Both the position numbers and the translations under genes were made by a program. From Verrucomicrobiota bacterium (lineage in GTDB: Bacteria > Verrucomicrobiota > Verrucomicrobiia > Opitutales > Opitutaceae), in assembly GCA_023428905.1 (NCBI GenBank), contig JAEYWP010000007.1:62001-126000 (forward strand): a DNA stretch of 64,000 nt, read 5' to 3'. Shown here in pieces: positions 17,352-26,739 of this stretch. A model generated the notes under the pieces. That model worked only from the letters and a program-made list of their open reading frames with translations, searched no databases and was not told the origin of the DNA. The stretch's first letter is position 1. Each line of letters starts with the position of its first letter.

Positions 17352-18041
17352 TCAGCGGACGATAAACTCCTCCACGTGGTCGCGGAGAAGTTCGCCGGCG
17401 GTGTGGAAAAGCTCGCGCGAGGCCGGCTCGTACGCCTCGTAGTTCTTCGTCCCCACGGGGGGCTGCCGGTAGTTTTGCACCGCGAAACGGCGGGCGCCGG
17501 TCACCAGCGGCGCCAGTGCCTTCAGGTCATCGTCCGCGTGCAGCCCACCCACCAGGGTGGTGCGCAGTTCGTACTCGATCCCTGAGGTACGGACCAACTG
17601 GATACTGAGTTCGATCATGCCCGGATCCACCGGGTGGCCGGCAAAGCGGGAGTAGTGGGCGAGGGGGCCTTTCACATCCAACGCCACAAAATCAAGCAGC
17701 CCCTCGTTGAACAGGGTCGCCAGCATCGCGGGACGGCTCCCATTCGTATCCAGCTTGATCGCATAACCCAGGGACCGGGCCCGCCGCACGAAAGCCGGCA
17801 GGTCTGCGTGCACGGTTGGTTCGCCCCCCGTTACCACGACGGCCTGCAGCTCGGCGCGGCGTTCCTGCAGGTGGGTGAAAACGTCCTCTTCCGGCACCGC
17901 CGGCTGGAACCGCGATGGAATGACGAGCGACCGGTTGTGACAGTAGGGGCATCGCCAGTTGCAGCCCTGAGTGTAGATCACGGCCGCCATCTTCCCCGGG
18001 TAATCCACGAGCGAGCATTTTTGATAGCTGCCGATTTTCAT
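17352..18041 (-). CDS. Radical-SAM activating enzyme (anaerobic ribonucleotide reductase activase type, NrdG2-like)
   Basis: A 229-residue radical-SAM protein with Cys27, Cys31 and Cys34 in GCNWRCPYCHN. The N-terminus (SLVDYPGKMAAVIYTQGC) and VVTGGEPTVHADL match the family that installs the glycyl radical on class III ribonucleotide reductase. ATG at 18041 chosen because it starts the conserved KxGxxQKxSLVDYPG block. No nrdD is in the window, so the partner must be elsewhere. It is divergent from queD (206 bp), and QueE is also a small radical-SAM enzyme, but the motif spacing and N-terminus favour the activase. Confidence 0.82.
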   Translation of the reverse strand: MKIGSYQKCSLVDYPGKMAAVIYTQGCNWRCPYCHNRSLVIPSRFQPAVPEEDVFTHLQERRAELQAVVVTGGEPTVHADLPAFVRRARSLGYAIKLDTNGSRPAMLATLFNEGLLDFVALDVKGPLAHYSRFAGHPVDPGMIELSIQLVRTSGIEYELRTTLVGGLHADDDLKALAPLVTGARRFAVQNYRQPPVGTKNYEAYEPASRELFHTAGELLRDHVEEFIVR

Positions 18042-18247
18042 GGTGTGTGTCGGTGGCACGCGCGCATCGCCGCCGCTCCGAAAGGGAGCGGAAACTGCGG
18101 GGTACGCTGTGAGGATGTACCGCGGGCCGCCGGGCACAAACCTGCGCCGCGGCGAAGGCGGGAAAAGAAGGGTGGGTGATTGCGCCCTGAAGGAGGCCGA
18201 AACGTCCGCAGCTTGCCCCCGTGCGACCGAGTCTTTTCCCTCTCCCC

Positions 18248-18703
18248 ATGCCGTTTCGCATCAGCAAATCGTTCGAGATCGAGAATGGTCACATTCTCTC
18301 CAAGCACCCGGACAAGTGCCGCTTCCCCCATGGCCACAGCCGCCGGGTCGAGATCGTGCTGGCAGCGGACGTGTTGGATGCCAACGACATGGTGTGCGAT
18401 TTCAAGGCGCTCAAGCAGGCGATCCACACCTTCCTGGACGGCTGGGATCACGCCCTCTGCCTCAATTCCAAGGATCCCAATCTCGAGTTTTACCGCACCA
18501 CCTATGGCGAGCGGATCGTTGCCTTTCCGTCGACCGATCCCACCAGCGAGGTGATGGCGCGCGTGATTTATGACGAGGTCAGCCGCCGCCTCGCGGAGGG
18601 CGCCCTTCGCACCGACGCGACGTACTCCGTGCCGGCGCACGTCAAAGTTGAACGCGTGCGTGTGACCGAGACCAGTTCGAGCTGGGCCGAGTATTCGGCT
18701 TAG
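18248..18703 (+). CDS. queD: 6-carboxytetrahydropterin synthase QueD (PTPS family)
   Basis: A 151-residue 6-pyruvoyl-tetrahydropterin-synthase-fold enzyme. The zinc ligands are His15, His28 and His30 (NGHILS and CRFPHGH) and the catalytic Cys24 precedes HGH with the QueD CxxxHGH spacing. DFKALK and WDHALCLN are further family motifs. It makes 6-carboxy-5,6,7,8-tetrahydropterin from dihydroneopterin triphosphate on the way to queuosine; queC and queE are not nearby. ATG at 18248 fits the family start. Confidence 0.9.
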   Translation: MPFRISKSFEIENGHILSKHPDKCRFPHGHSRRVEIVLAADVLDANDMVCDFKALKQAIHTFLDGWDHALCLNSKDPNLEFYRTTYGERIVAFPSTDPTSEVMARVIYDEVSRRLAEGALRTDATYSVPAHVKVERVRVTETSSSWAEYSA

Positions 18704-18728
18704 GACTACGCTTGGCGGTCGGGTTGAC

Positions 18729-20057
18729 TCAGGCGAAAACGTGCCGCGCCAGCCCGAGGACGGCGGCCAGCGCGATCACCGGGATCACCCCCAGCCTGAA
18801 CCGCTGCAAGGCGACAAAGGCCGCAACCGCCACAGCCACGGCGAACCCGTCCACCAGAGGCCCGGCGTCCGCTTCGCCCGCACCGCTCTCTTTCAACCCG
18901 GGGAAAAGGGTGTGCCCGGCAAACCACACCGCGAGGTTGGCGATCACCCCGACGACAGCGGCGGTCACGGCATTGAGGGTCTGGGTCACGCGCTGATTGC
19001 CGCGCATGCGCTCGATGAAGGGCGCTCCCAGGAAGATCCAGTAGAAGCAGGGGACAAAGGTCGTCCAGGTGGTGATCGCGGCGCAGAGGGTGGCGGCGAG
19101 CAGCGGTGGCAGGCCGCCCGGGTGCTGCCACCCGCCCAGAAAACCCACAAACTGCACCACCATGATGAGCGGGCCGGGGGTGGTTTCGGCCATCGCCAGG
19201 CCGTCCAGCATCTGCTCACTGCTCAGCCAGCCGTGGCGCTCCACCGCCTGCTGGCCCACGTAGGGGAGAACTGCATACGCGCCGCCGAACGTCACCATCG
19301 CCGCCTTGCTGAAGAAAAGCCCCTGCTGGACGGGTGTGCTCCCAATGCCCAGCCACCCAGCCAGGGCGAGCAAGGGAGCGGCCCAGAGCGCCAGGCACAC
19401 CGCGGACACCCGGAGGGAGCGCGCCAGGGAGGGTGCGACGGTGCGGACGGCCGCGGAGTCACTGATCACACTCTCGGCTCCTCCCGCGGGCGCGGCCGCC
19501 GGACCATCGAATACGCGCGGCCAGCGCCGGCCCCCCAGGAAACCGATCAGAGCGGCGGCCCCGATGATCGCCGGGAAGGGAATGTTCAGGAAAAAGATGC
19601 CGACAAACGCCGCGAAGGCGATGGCCCAGAGGGCGGGATGACGGAGGGTTCGCTTGCCGATGCGCAGGGTGGCGGCGGCGACGATCGCAGTGACCGCCGG
19701 TTGCAGGCCGGCAAACACTGCGGCGACCCAGCCAATCGACCCATAACTCACGTAGGCCACGCTCAACGCCCAGAGCAGAAAGGCGGAAGGCAGGACAAAA
19801 AGCGTTCCGGCGGCAATGCCACCCCACGTACCGTGGAGAAGCCACCCGCAATAGGTGGCAAGCTGCGTCGCCTCGGGGCCCGGCAGCAGCATACAGTAAT
19901 TCAGCGCATGCAGGTACCGCTGTTCACCAATCCAGCGGCGGCGGTCCACCAGTTCGGTGTGCATGACCGCGATCTGGCCGGTGGGCCCGCCGAAGCTGAT
20001 GAAGCCCAGCTTCAGCCAGAAACGCAGCGCTTCCGAAAAGGGCGGTTGGGCGGGCAT
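18729..20057 (-). CDS. chrA: Chromate transporter family protein
   Basis: A 442-residue inner-membrane protein made of two homologous CHR halves. The N-terminal half begins FWLKLGFISFGGPTGQIAVMH with the family GGP motif and has MLLPGPEATQLATYCGW; the second half repeats it (MVTFGGAYAVLPYV, AMAETTPGPLIMVVQFVGF). About ten hydrophobic helices. Family members export chromate. A GTG 57 bp further upstream could also start it, adding 19 residues; the ATG was preferred because the fold starts near it. It converges with queD and has no chrB regulator next to it. Confidence 0.92.
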   Translation of the reverse strand: MPAQPPFSEALRFWLKLGFISFGGPTGQIAVMHTELVDRRRWIGEQRYLHALNYCMLLPGPEATQLATYCGWLLHGTWGGIAAGTLFVLPSAFLLWALSVAYVSYGSIGWVAAVFAGLQPAVTAIVAAATLRIGKRTLRHPALWAIAFAAFVGIFFLNIPFPAIIGAAALIGFLGGRRWPRVFDGPAAAPAGGAESVISDSAAVRTVAPSLARSLRVSAVCLALWAAPLLALAGWLGIGSTPVQQGLFFSKAAMVTFGGAYAVLPYVGQQAVERHGWLSSEQMLDGLAMAETTPGPLIMVVQFVGFLGGWQHPGGLPPLLAATLCAAITTWTTFVPCFYWIFLGAPFIERMRGNQRVTQTLNAVTAAVVGVIANLAVWFAGHTLFPGLKESGAGEADAGPLVDGFAVAVAVAAFVALQRFRLGVIPVIALAAVLGLARHVFA

Positions 20058-20139
20058 GGTGTCAGCAGGGATGGAAGGGGGACGCAGGTACGGGCGAGAG
20101 GCATGAGAGCTCACGGGCCCGAAGGTTCATGCGGACAGC

Positions 20140-21294
20140 TCAACCCTTGCGCAGGCGCAGCAGGCGTTCGCCCGCCGCGTGCAGGGTGGCCGGGCGCTTG
20201 GCAAAGTTCAGCCGGATGTAGCGGTTCTCCCCGTTGGCAAAAAAGCTGGAGCCGGGTACCGGAGCCACGCCGATCTCCCGCGCCATCCAGTGCGCAAACT
20301 GGACGTCGGACGCGTAGCCAAACGATGAAATGTCGACCATGACAAAATACGCCCCCTGGGGACGGGTGTAAGGCAGCCCGATCCTGTCGAGGTAGCTGAG
20401 CAGGATGTCCCTCTGGCCGGCGTATTCGGTAGCCAGTTCCTCGTAATAGCTGGCCGGAAAACGCAGCGCGCTGACGACGGCATGTTGCAGCGGGGCGGCC
20501 GCGCCGACGGTGAGGAAATCATGAACCTTCCTCGCCTGGGCGATGATCGCTGGCGCGGCATGGACGTACCCGAGTCGCCAACCGGTGATGGAAAACGTCT
20601 TCGAAAGGGACGAGCAGGAGAGGGTGCGTCCGGCCATCCCCGGGAGGGCGGCGAAGGTGGTGTGGCGATGGGGCGGAAATACGATGTGCTCATACACTTC
20701 ATCGGTGAGGACAAAGACGTCGAACTCCTCCGCCAGCGCGGCGATCTGCAGCAGCTCGTCTCGGGTGAAGACGCGTCCGCAGGGATTGGAGGGATTGCAC
20801 AACACAAAGGCCTTCAGCCCCGAGGCAAAGGCGGCGCGGAGCTCCGCCGGATCGAAGGTGTACGCCGGCGGCTGGAGCGGGATGTGCACGGGCGTCGCGC
20901 CCGCCAAAATCGCGTCCGCGGCATAGTTCTCATAAAAGGGCGAAAACAGACCGACACGGTCACCCGGGTCACAGACGGTCATCATCGCGACCATCATGGC
21001 TTCAGTTGCACCGCACGTGACCACCAGTTCGCGCTCGGAATCGACCGGAAGCCCGGTGAACCGGGTTAACTTTTCCCCGAGGGCGGTGCGCAGTTCGGGC
21101 GAGCCCCACGTGATGGCGTACTGATGCCGCCCCGCGTCCATCGCCTCCTTGGCCGCGCGCACCAGGGCGGGTGGCGGATCGCAGTCGGGAAAACCCTGCG
21201 CGAGGTTGATCGCGCCGTGCTGCTGGGCCACCCGCGTCATTTCGCGGATGAGGGACTCGGTGAACTGTGCCGTGCGGCGGGAGGTGGCAGGCAT
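20140..21294 (-). CDS. PLP-dependent aminotransferase, class I/II (methionine/kynurenine aminotransferase-like)
   Basis: A 384-residue fold-type I aminotransferase. Lys232 in SSLSKTFSITGWRLGY is the PLP lysine, Asp198 (LTDEVYEH) pairs with the ring nitrogen and NPSNPCG (167-173) is the subgroup I signature. The nearest families by motif are YbdL and the kynurenine aminotransferases, which accept methionine, glutamine or aromatic amino acids; the substrate is not fixed by the sequence. It is transcribed toward chrA (about 80 bp away). Confidence 0.88.
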   Translation of the reverse strand: MPATSRRTAQFTESLIREMTRVAQQHGAINLAQGFPDCDPPPALVRAAKEAMDAGRHQYAITWGSPELRTALGEKLTRFTGLPVDSERELVVTCGATEAMMVAMMTVCDPGDRVGLFSPFYENYAADAILAGATPVHIPLQPPAYTFDPAELRAAFASGLKAFVLCNPSNPCGRVFTRDELLQIAALAEEFDVFVLTDEVYEHIVFPPHRHTTFAALPGMAGRTLSCSSLSKTFSITGWRLGYVHAAPAIIAQARKVHDFLTVGAAAPLQHAVVSALRFPASYYEELATEYAGQRDILLSYLDRIGLPYTRPQGAYFVMVDISSFGYASDVQFAHWMAREIGVAPVPGSSFFANGENRYIRLNFAKRPATLHAAGERLLRLRKG

Positions 21295-21525
21295 GGAAAG
21301 GTGAGTGGAGGAGTTGGACGGGACCCCGGCGGTTTTAAATCCTTAACTGGTGGTGCCACCAAGGGAGGACGTGCCAATCGCGTTACGGGCGCTCGCTTGT
21401 GAAGCAGCCGACTGCAAAGATCTTACAATAAGGCTGGTGCCGCATGGGAGATTTCCCCATAAGTCCGTACGAAATTGCGCGAAAGAGCCCCTAAAACGAC
21501 GGCCCTCTCTGCCGATATAAACACC

Positions 21526-21789
21526 ATGGAAAAGAACCGCCCGAGCACCGACCTCCCGTACCCCATCGAAGAAATCGAAAGCATGGCGCGCGAGTGCGGC
21601 CTTACGGTCGAGCAGGTGGTGAGCACCCTTTATCTGAAGGAGACCGCACGCGCGCGTCGCCTCAGCAATGATGAGCTGGCCGACGCCCTGATCTGGAACG
21701 TCTGGGTCGACATCAATCCCAAGAAGTGCGCCTGGCCCTTCGCCTTGATGGACGAGGCGATTGCCCGCCTCCGCGACGCCAAGCCCTGA
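21526..21789 (+). CDS. Small conserved-looking protein of unknown function (87 aa)
   Basis: An 87-residue acidic, soluble protein beginning MEKNRPSTDLPYP, mostly predicted helix (EEIESMARECGLTVEQVVSTL) and ending NVWVDINPKKCAWPF then a helix. I recognise no family. It looks real because codon choice matches its neighbours, it stands alone between its own 231-bp upstream gap and a strong terminator 5 bp after the stop. The ATG at 21526 was chosen over an in-frame upstream start because the 17 extra residues look non-coding. The upstream gap holds no other credible gene. Confidence 0.75.
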   Translation: MEKNRPSTDLPYPIEEIESMARECGLTVEQVVSTLYLKETARARRLSNDELADALIWNVWVDINPKKCAWPFALMDEAIARLRDAKP

Positions 21790-21793
21790 GCTG

Positions 21794-21821
21794 AGCCCGG
21801 CTTTCGACGCCGGGCTTTTTT
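21794..21821 (+). terminator. Rho-independent terminator after the 87-aa gene
   Basis: Perfect 8-bp stem AGCCCGGC (21794-21801) with GCCGGGCT (21809-21816), 7-nt loop, then a run of T. Five bp after the stop. Confidence 0.92.
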
Positions 21822-21877
21822 GTGGGTGGGCCCGTGGGTGTGCCGCGGCCTTTATCCGCCCGGGGCCGGCTGGCACG

Positions 21878-22831
21878 TTACGCTGCCCGCCGCCGTGCCT
21901 CGTTCAGGTCCCGTTTCCGTTCCCCCGCGACCGCCCGCGCGATGGCGGCGAATGCGTCCGCCGCCGCTTTCCTAAAGGCGCCCCGACGCCAAACCAGTCC
22001 CACCGTGCGTTTGGGAGCAGGTCGGGTGAGGCGGAGGGTTCGCAGTCCCCGCCGGCCTCCGCCTCGCACGGAAAAGGCAGGGAGAAGGGTTAATCCCCCC
22101 GTCTGCTCAATCGTGGCAAGGATGCCGTCGATGGAGTTGAGTTCCAGGGCCACCCTGGGAAGCAGGCCCACCTGGCCGAAGGCGGTCTGGATCAATTCGC
22201 GGGTGCAGTAGCCCCGGGGCAGCAGCACGAGGGGGTGGGCGGCGACCTCGCGCACCGTCACCTCCCGCCGCTTTGCCAGCGGGTGCCGCGACGGCGCGAT
22301 GACCTTCAATTCTTCCTCGTAGAGGCGTTCGGTTGAAAGCCCGGCGTGACCGGCGGGTGAGAAGCCGATCCCAAGGTCGAAGGTGCCGCCCGCCACTCCC
22401 GCCTCCAACTCGGAGCCCGACACCTCACGGGTGCTGACGTGGATTCCCGGATACGCAGCGGAGAAGCGCGCAAGGAGATCCGGAATGAGGGTCGCGTTGA
22501 CGGTCTGCACCACTGCCACGGACAGTTCGCCGCTTCGGAGACCGCGGTGTTCGGCCACCGCCGTCCCCGCTTCCTCCAGCCGGTGGAGGATCTCTCGGGC
22601 AAACGGCAGCAGGGTGTGGCCGGCGGCGGTCAGGCCAACGGTCTTGCCGATCCGGTCGACCAGTGGGCTGCCCACCGCCGCCTCGAGCTGGCGGATCTGC
22701 TGGGAAAGGGTGGGCTGGGAGATATGGGCCGCCGCGGCCGCCCGCGTGAAGTGCTGCTCCTCCGCCAGGGCGACAAAATACCGGAGGTGGCGAAGCTCGA
22801 TCTGGGAGGCGAGGAGGGAGGGAGTGATCAT
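21878..22831 (-). CDS. LysR-type transcriptional regulator (OxyR/CynR-like)
   Basis: A 317-residue LysR regulator. The winged helix-turn-helix (about 6-65) reads LRHLRYFVALAEEQHFTRAAAAAHISQPTLSQQI, the standard N-terminus; the effector domain covers about 85-300. Its Cys at GYCTRELI in the effector domain aligns loosely with an OxyR-like region, but the two-cysteine OxyR pair is not evident, so redox sensing is unproven. It is divergent from the CPVC thioredoxin-like gene, the classical arrangement for LysR self-regulation and target control. ATG at 22831 preferred over an upstream TTG. Confidence 0.9.
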   Translation of the reverse strand: MITPSLLASQIELRHLRYFVALAEEQHFTRAAAAAHISQPTLSQQIRQLEAAVGSPLVDRIGKTVGLTAAGHTLLPFAREILHRLEEAGTAVAEHRGLRSGELSVAVVQTVNATLIPDLLARFSAAYPGIHVSTREVSGSELEAGVAGGTFDLGIGFSPAGHAGLSTERLYEEELKVIAPSRHPLAKRREVTVREVAAHPLVLLPRGYCTRELIQTAFGQVGLLPRVALELNSIDGILATIEQTGGLTLLPAFSVRGGGRRGLRTLRLTRPAPKRTVGLVWRRGAFRKAAADAFAAIARAVAGERKRDLNEARRRAA

Positions 22832-22951
22832 AGCTAGCACCAATGGTTATCAGACAAACGGCGACTTGGACCAATGATGACGGAAACGCTAGAGTGCAAG
22901 CGTCGCCCCCCATTGGGGCGGCATTTCAACCACAAACCTCTGTTCAAAACC
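22832..22951 (+). promoter_or_regulatory. Divergent control region between LysR gene and thioredoxin-like gene
   Basis: 120 bp between the two starts. It contains two copies of ACCAATG, at 22839-22845 and 22870-22876, 31 bp apart (three helical turns), next to an AT-richer stretch ATAGCTAGCACCAATGG. Spacing on the same helix face is what tetrameric LysR proteins use. No match to a named operator is claimed. Confidence 0.35.
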
Positions 22952-23191
22952 ATGAAGACCAAAGCCATCTTTTATCATGCCGGGTGCCCCGTCTGTGTTG
23001 ACGCGGAGACCCTGATCGCGGGCTCGCTCGACCGGTCACGTTACGATCTTGAAAGCGTGCACCTGGGCAACGCGCGGGGGCGCCTGCCGGAGGCCGCCTC
23101 GGCGGGCGTGAAATCGGTCCCTGCCCTTGTGGTGGAGGGCCGCGCCTATCACATCAACCATGGCGCCGACCTGAGTGCCTTGGGCGCCTGA
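22952..23191 (+). CDS. Thioredoxin/glutaredoxin-fold protein with CPVC motif
   Basis: A 79-residue protein starting MKTKAIFYHAGCPVC. The redox-active CPVC (Cys12, Cys15) sits after the first strand and a cis-Pro is present in KSVPALVVEG, so a minimal thioredoxin fold is likely. The CPVC pair is unlike thioredoxin CGPC and closer to arsenate/glutaredoxin-like reductases. It is divergent from a LysR regulator, suggesting inducible expression; a terminator follows 28 bp after the stop, so it is monocistronic. An in-frame earlier ATG at 22874 would place about 26 low-complexity residues in front and is less likely. Confidence 0.8.
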   Translation: MKTKAIFYHAGCPVCVDAETLIAGSLDRSRYDLESVHLGNARGRLPEAASAGVKSVPALVVEGRAYHINHGADLSALGA

Positions 23192-23219
23192 CGCTGCCCA
23201 GCACCGCCTGAGGTGACCT

Positions 23220-23252
23220 GCGCCCGCTGGTGTGACCGGCGGGCGCTTTTTA
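23220..23252 (+). terminator. Rho-independent terminator after the thioredoxin-like gene
   Basis: Stem GCGCCCGC (23220-23227) with GCGGGCGC (23239-23246) and a T-rich tail. Confidence 0.88.
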
Positions 23253-23401
23253 TTTGGCATGACCGGCCCCGCCGACAAGGCCGCAAGGTGGCGCGGGGAG
23301 GATGGGCAGGATTTTACATTGACCCAGGTTCAGCGAGTCGCCTTATCTCGGCCCCTTCGTCCTTTTTATCGGTGGCCCCCAGGCTGCCGGATAAGACACC
23401 T

Positions 23402-23797
<396 letters not shown>

Positions 23798-24304
23798 ATG
23801 GTCTCCGCAAACACCGAACTGGCTTATAACAGCAAGATCGAGGGTGACGTTGTGCCCACCACGTTGGATGCGGCGATCAACTGGATCCGCAGCAACTCGA
23901 TGTGGCCGATGCCGATGGGCCTGGCGTGTTGTGCGATCGAGCTGATGGCGGTGGCCGCCAGCCGCTTTGATATCGCCCGCTTTGGTGCGGAAGTGATGCG
24001 TTTTTCGCCCCGGCAGTCGGACTGCATGATCGTCGCCGGCACCGTCACCTACAAGATGGCTCCGCACCTGCGGCGCATCTACGACCAGATGGCCGAGCCG
24101 AAGTGGGTGATCGCGATGGGTGCCTGCGCGAGCTCGGGCGGCATGTACCGTAGTTATGCCACCCTTCAGGGCGTGGATCGGATCGTGCCGGTGGACGTTT
24201 ATGTCAGCGGTTGTCCTCCGCGCCCGGAGGCGCTGCTGGATGCGCTGATCAAGCTGCAAAACAAGGTGAAGGGCGAACGTTCGCTCAAACGCCTCACCGC
24301 CTAA
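23798..24304 (+). CDS. nuoB: NADH-quinone oxidoreductase subunit B
   Basis: A 168-residue peripheral complex I subunit carrying cluster N2, the last iron-sulfur cluster before quinone. The ligands are the tandem Cys44-Cys45 (GLACCAIELM), Cys110 (GACASSGG) and Cys139 (SGCPPRPEA). It is the first gene of the nuo block; the usual partner nuoA is not upstream. NuoC starts 19 bp later. Confidence 0.98.
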   Translation: MVSANTELAYNSKIEGDVVPTTLDAAINWIRSNSMWPMPMGLACCAIELMAVAASRFDIARFGAEVMRFSPRQSDCMIVAGTVTYKMAPHLRRIYDQMAEPKWVIAMGACASSGGMYRSYATLQGVDRIVPVDVYVSGCPPRPEALLDALIKLQNKVKGERSLKRLTA

Positions 24305-24323
24305 GCGCCGCCCCACCCACTCG

Positions 24324-24947
24324 ATGACCGCGTCCGCCGACGTCACCGCCGCCCTTCAGGCCAAATTTGCGCACCTCAGTGCCCGCCCGTCCTCGGACCA
24401 TCCGGCCTTCAATGTGCCGATGTCCGATGTTGTCGAGGTCCTCAGGACCCTGCGCGATTCCTTCGCGTATGATTTCCTGATGGACATCACCGCGATCGAT
24501 TGGGCGGAAGGGGCCTCTCCGCGTTTCACCGTGGTTTGGCACCTCCACTCGTCCTCGGCCCACACTTACATCCGCATCGCCGCGGCCTGCGAAAGCGACG
24601 CCGAGCCCAGCGCCCCCACCGTCGTGAGCCTGTGGCCGGGAGCCAACTGGCACGAGCGCGAGACCTGGGACTTGCTCGGCATCCGTTTCACCGGGCATCC
24701 AGACCTGCGTCGCATTTTGATGTGGGAGGGCTATCCCTACCATCCGCTCCGCAAGGAGTTCCCTCTCGCCGGGATCGAGACCGAGCTGCCTGACGTCGAG
24801 GTCGCCGAGGCCACCCAGGCCAAGGTCAAACCCGCCCCCATGGCCGGCGGACCGTTTGTGGCGTCGTCCGGCGAAATCAGCCCCGCCGAGGCCGAGCCCC
24901 GGGCGAAGGATGAGAGTTGGAACGAGCGCCGCGAAAAGACCGAATAA
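24324..24947 (+). CDS. nuoC: NADH-quinone oxidoreductase subunit C
   Basis: A 207-residue 30-kDa-type subunit of the hydrophilic arm. The diagnostic block is WHERETWDLLGIRFTGHPDLRRILMWEGYPYHPLRKEFPL (given as positions about 110-150). The last 50 residues, after the conserved core, are Glu/Ala/Pro-rich and probably disordered, longer than in many bacteria. It is separate from nuoD, unlike the fused NuoCD of E. coli. Confidence 0.95.
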   Translation: MTASADVTAALQAKFAHLSARPSSDHPAFNVPMSDVVEVLRTLRDSFAYDFLMDITAIDWAEGASPRFTVVWHLHSSSAHTYIRIAAACESDAEPSAPTVVSLWPGANWHERETWDLLGIRFTGHPDLRRILMWEGYPYHPLRKEFPLAGIETELPDVEVAEATQAKVKPAPMAGGPFVASSGEISPAEAEPRAKDESWNERREKTE

Positions 24948-24958
24948 ACCAATTTCCG

Positions 24959-26194
24959 ATGCCGACCGAGTACGCTTTTCCCGACGCCGGCGCCAAGACC
25001 GCCGCCGCCGCCGCCCAAGAGTTCGAGACCGAAAAAATGTCGCTCTCGATGGGCCCGTCGCACCCGTCCACCCATGGCGTGCTTCGGCTTCAGATGGAGC
25101 TCGATGGCGAGGTCCTGACCAAGTGCGAGCCGGTCCTCGGCTACCTGCACCGGGGCGACGAGAAGATCGCCGAGAACATGACCTACAACCAGTTCGTGCC
25201 CTACACGGACCGGTTGGACTACCTCGCCCCGCTCGCCAACAACGTCGCTTACGCCATCGCGGTGGAGCGGCTTGCGAACTTGGAAGTCCCGGCGCGCTGC
25301 CAGGCCATCCGGGTCATCTGCTGCGAGCTGGCCCGCATTTCCTCCCACCTGATGGGCTTGGGGGCGTACGGGATCGATGTCGGCGCCTGGACCGTCTTCC
25401 TCTACAGTTTCACCGAGCGCGAAAAGCTGTATAAGCTCTTTGAGGAACTGACCGGGGCCCGTTTCACCACCAGCTACACCCGCATCGGCGGCGTTTCGCG
25501 CGATGTGCCGGAGGGCTGGCTGGAGCGCGTGGACGGTTTCTGCGACCAGTTCCTGCCGATCCTCGAGGAGATCCTGCGTCTCCTGACTCGCAACAAGATC
25601 TTCCTCGATCGCACGGTGGACGTCGGCGTGATCTCGCGGGAGGACGCCGTCGCCTATGGCCTGACTGGGCCGAACCTGCGAGGCTCGGGCGTGGCGCTCG
25701 ATCTGCGCAAGGACAAGCCGTACTCGGGTTACGAACAGTACGAGTTCGACGTTCCCGTGGGCTCGAAGGGCGATTGTTACGACCGTTATCTCGTCCGCGG
25801 CGAGGAGATGCGCCAGTCGGTGCGCATCATCAAGCAGGCGATCGCCAAGTTCCCGGGCGGCGACTGGTATTCCAAGGAAGCGAAGAAGATTTTTGCCCCG
25901 CCGAAGGACAAGGTCCTGACCTCGATGGAGGAGCTGATCCAGAACTTCATGATCGTCACGGAAGGGCCGATGATTCCGCCCGGTGAGGTCTATTTTGAGG
26001 CGGAGAACCCCAAGGGCATCCTCGGTTTCTTCATCGTCAGCAAGGGCGGCGGCGTTCCCTGGCGGCTGAAGATCCGCAGTCCCTCGTTCTGCAATCTCTC
26101 GATCATGCCCAAAGTCTGCCAGGGCGCGATGATCTCGGACGTGGTCTCGATCCTCGGGTCCTTCGATTTCGTGATGGGCGAGTGCGACCGCTAA
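24959..26194 (+). CDS. nuoD: NADH-quinone oxidoreductase subunit D
   Basis: The 49-kDa-type subunit (411 residues) that helps form the quinone site. Key features are the N-terminal SMGPSHPSTHGVLRL block with the quinone-site His, GYLHRGDEKI, and near the C-terminus GGGVPWRLKIRSPSF. It ends at MGECDR, the family C-terminus. ATG 24959 was chosen because the conserved part starts soon after and the next upstream codons overlap nuoC. Confidence 0.97.
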   Translation: MPTEYAFPDAGAKTAAAAAQEFETEKMSLSMGPSHPSTHGVLRLQMELDGEVLTKCEPVLGYLHRGDEKIAENMTYNQFVPYTDRLDYLAPLANNVAYAIAVERLANLEVPARCQAIRVICCELARISSHLMGLGAYGIDVGAWTVFLYSFTEREKLYKLFEELTGARFTTSYTRIGGVSRDVPEGWLERVDGFCDQFLPILEEILRLLTRNKIFLDRTVDVGVISREDAVAYGLTGPNLRGSGVALDLRKDKPYSGYEQYEFDVPVGSKGDCYDRYLVRGEEMRQSVRIIKQAIAKFPGGDWYSKEAKKIFAPPKDKVLTSMEELIQNFMIVTEGPMIPPGEVYFEAENPKGILGFFIVSKGGGVPWRLKIRSPSFCNLSIMPKVCQGAMISDVVSILGSFDFVMGECDR

Positions 26195-26205
26195 CACCTT
26201 CCTCC

Positions 26206-26694
26206 ATGGCTCTGAACCTCAAGCCTGAGACTTCCGCTCGTATCGATGAAGTCATTACGCATTACCCGGTGAAGCGCAGCGCGACGCTGCCTCTCCTGCA
26301 CCTGATCCAGGAGGATGTGGGCTTCATCTCGGACGAGGCGATCGAGTGGATCGCGCAGAAACTCGAACTGCAGCCGATCAACGTGTACGAGGTCGTGACC
26401 TTCTATCCGATGTTCCGGCGCAAGCCCATCGGCCGGCGTCACATCAAGGTCTGCCGCACCCTCTCGTGCGCCCTGATGGGTGGCTACAAGGTGTGCGACG
26501 AGTTCAAGAAGGAGTTCAACGTCGAGATGAACGAGGTCTCCCCGGGCGGCGACGTCACGATCGAGTTTGTCGAGTGCCTGGCCAGCTGCGGCACCGCCCC
26601 CGTGGTGATGGTGGACGAAACCCTGCATGAAAAAGTCGACTGCGCCCGCGCCCGCGAGATCGCGGCGCAGATCCGCAGCGAGTCAAAGCCGTAA
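26206..26694 (+). CDS. nuoE: NADH-quinone oxidoreductase subunit E
   Basis: The 24-kDa-type subunit (162 residues), a thioredoxin-fold protein with a [2Fe-2S] cluster N1a. Ligands are Cys83 and Cys88 (KVCRTLSCALMGG) and Cys124 and Cys128 (ECLASCG). It docks with NuoF to form the NADH-oxidising head. ATG at 26206 chosen because the family core begins immediately after it. Confidence 0.96.
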   Translation: MALNLKPETSARIDEVITHYPVKRSATLPLLHLIQEDVGFISDEAIEWIAQKLELQPINVYEVVTFYPMFRRKPIGRRHIKVCRTLSCALMGGYKVCDEFKKEFNVEMNEVSPGGDVTIEFVECLASCGTAPVVMVDETLHEKVDCARAREIAAQIRSESKP

Positions 26695-26739
26695 CCCTCA
26701 CCTCGCGCGCGCGCCGCGGCAATCCCTCACTCTTTCCAC

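Noticed and set aside
17352..18041. Assignment of the radical-SAM gene as QueE because it is next to queD
   Set aside because: The N-terminal block and GCNWRCPYCHN motif match ribonucleotide-reductase activases better than QueE, so adjacency alone was not used.
21349..21360. GGTGGTGCCACC near-palindrome upstream of the 87-aa gene as a T-box or operator
   Set aside because: It is short, its centre does not fit a perfect palindrome and there is no T-box architecture around it.
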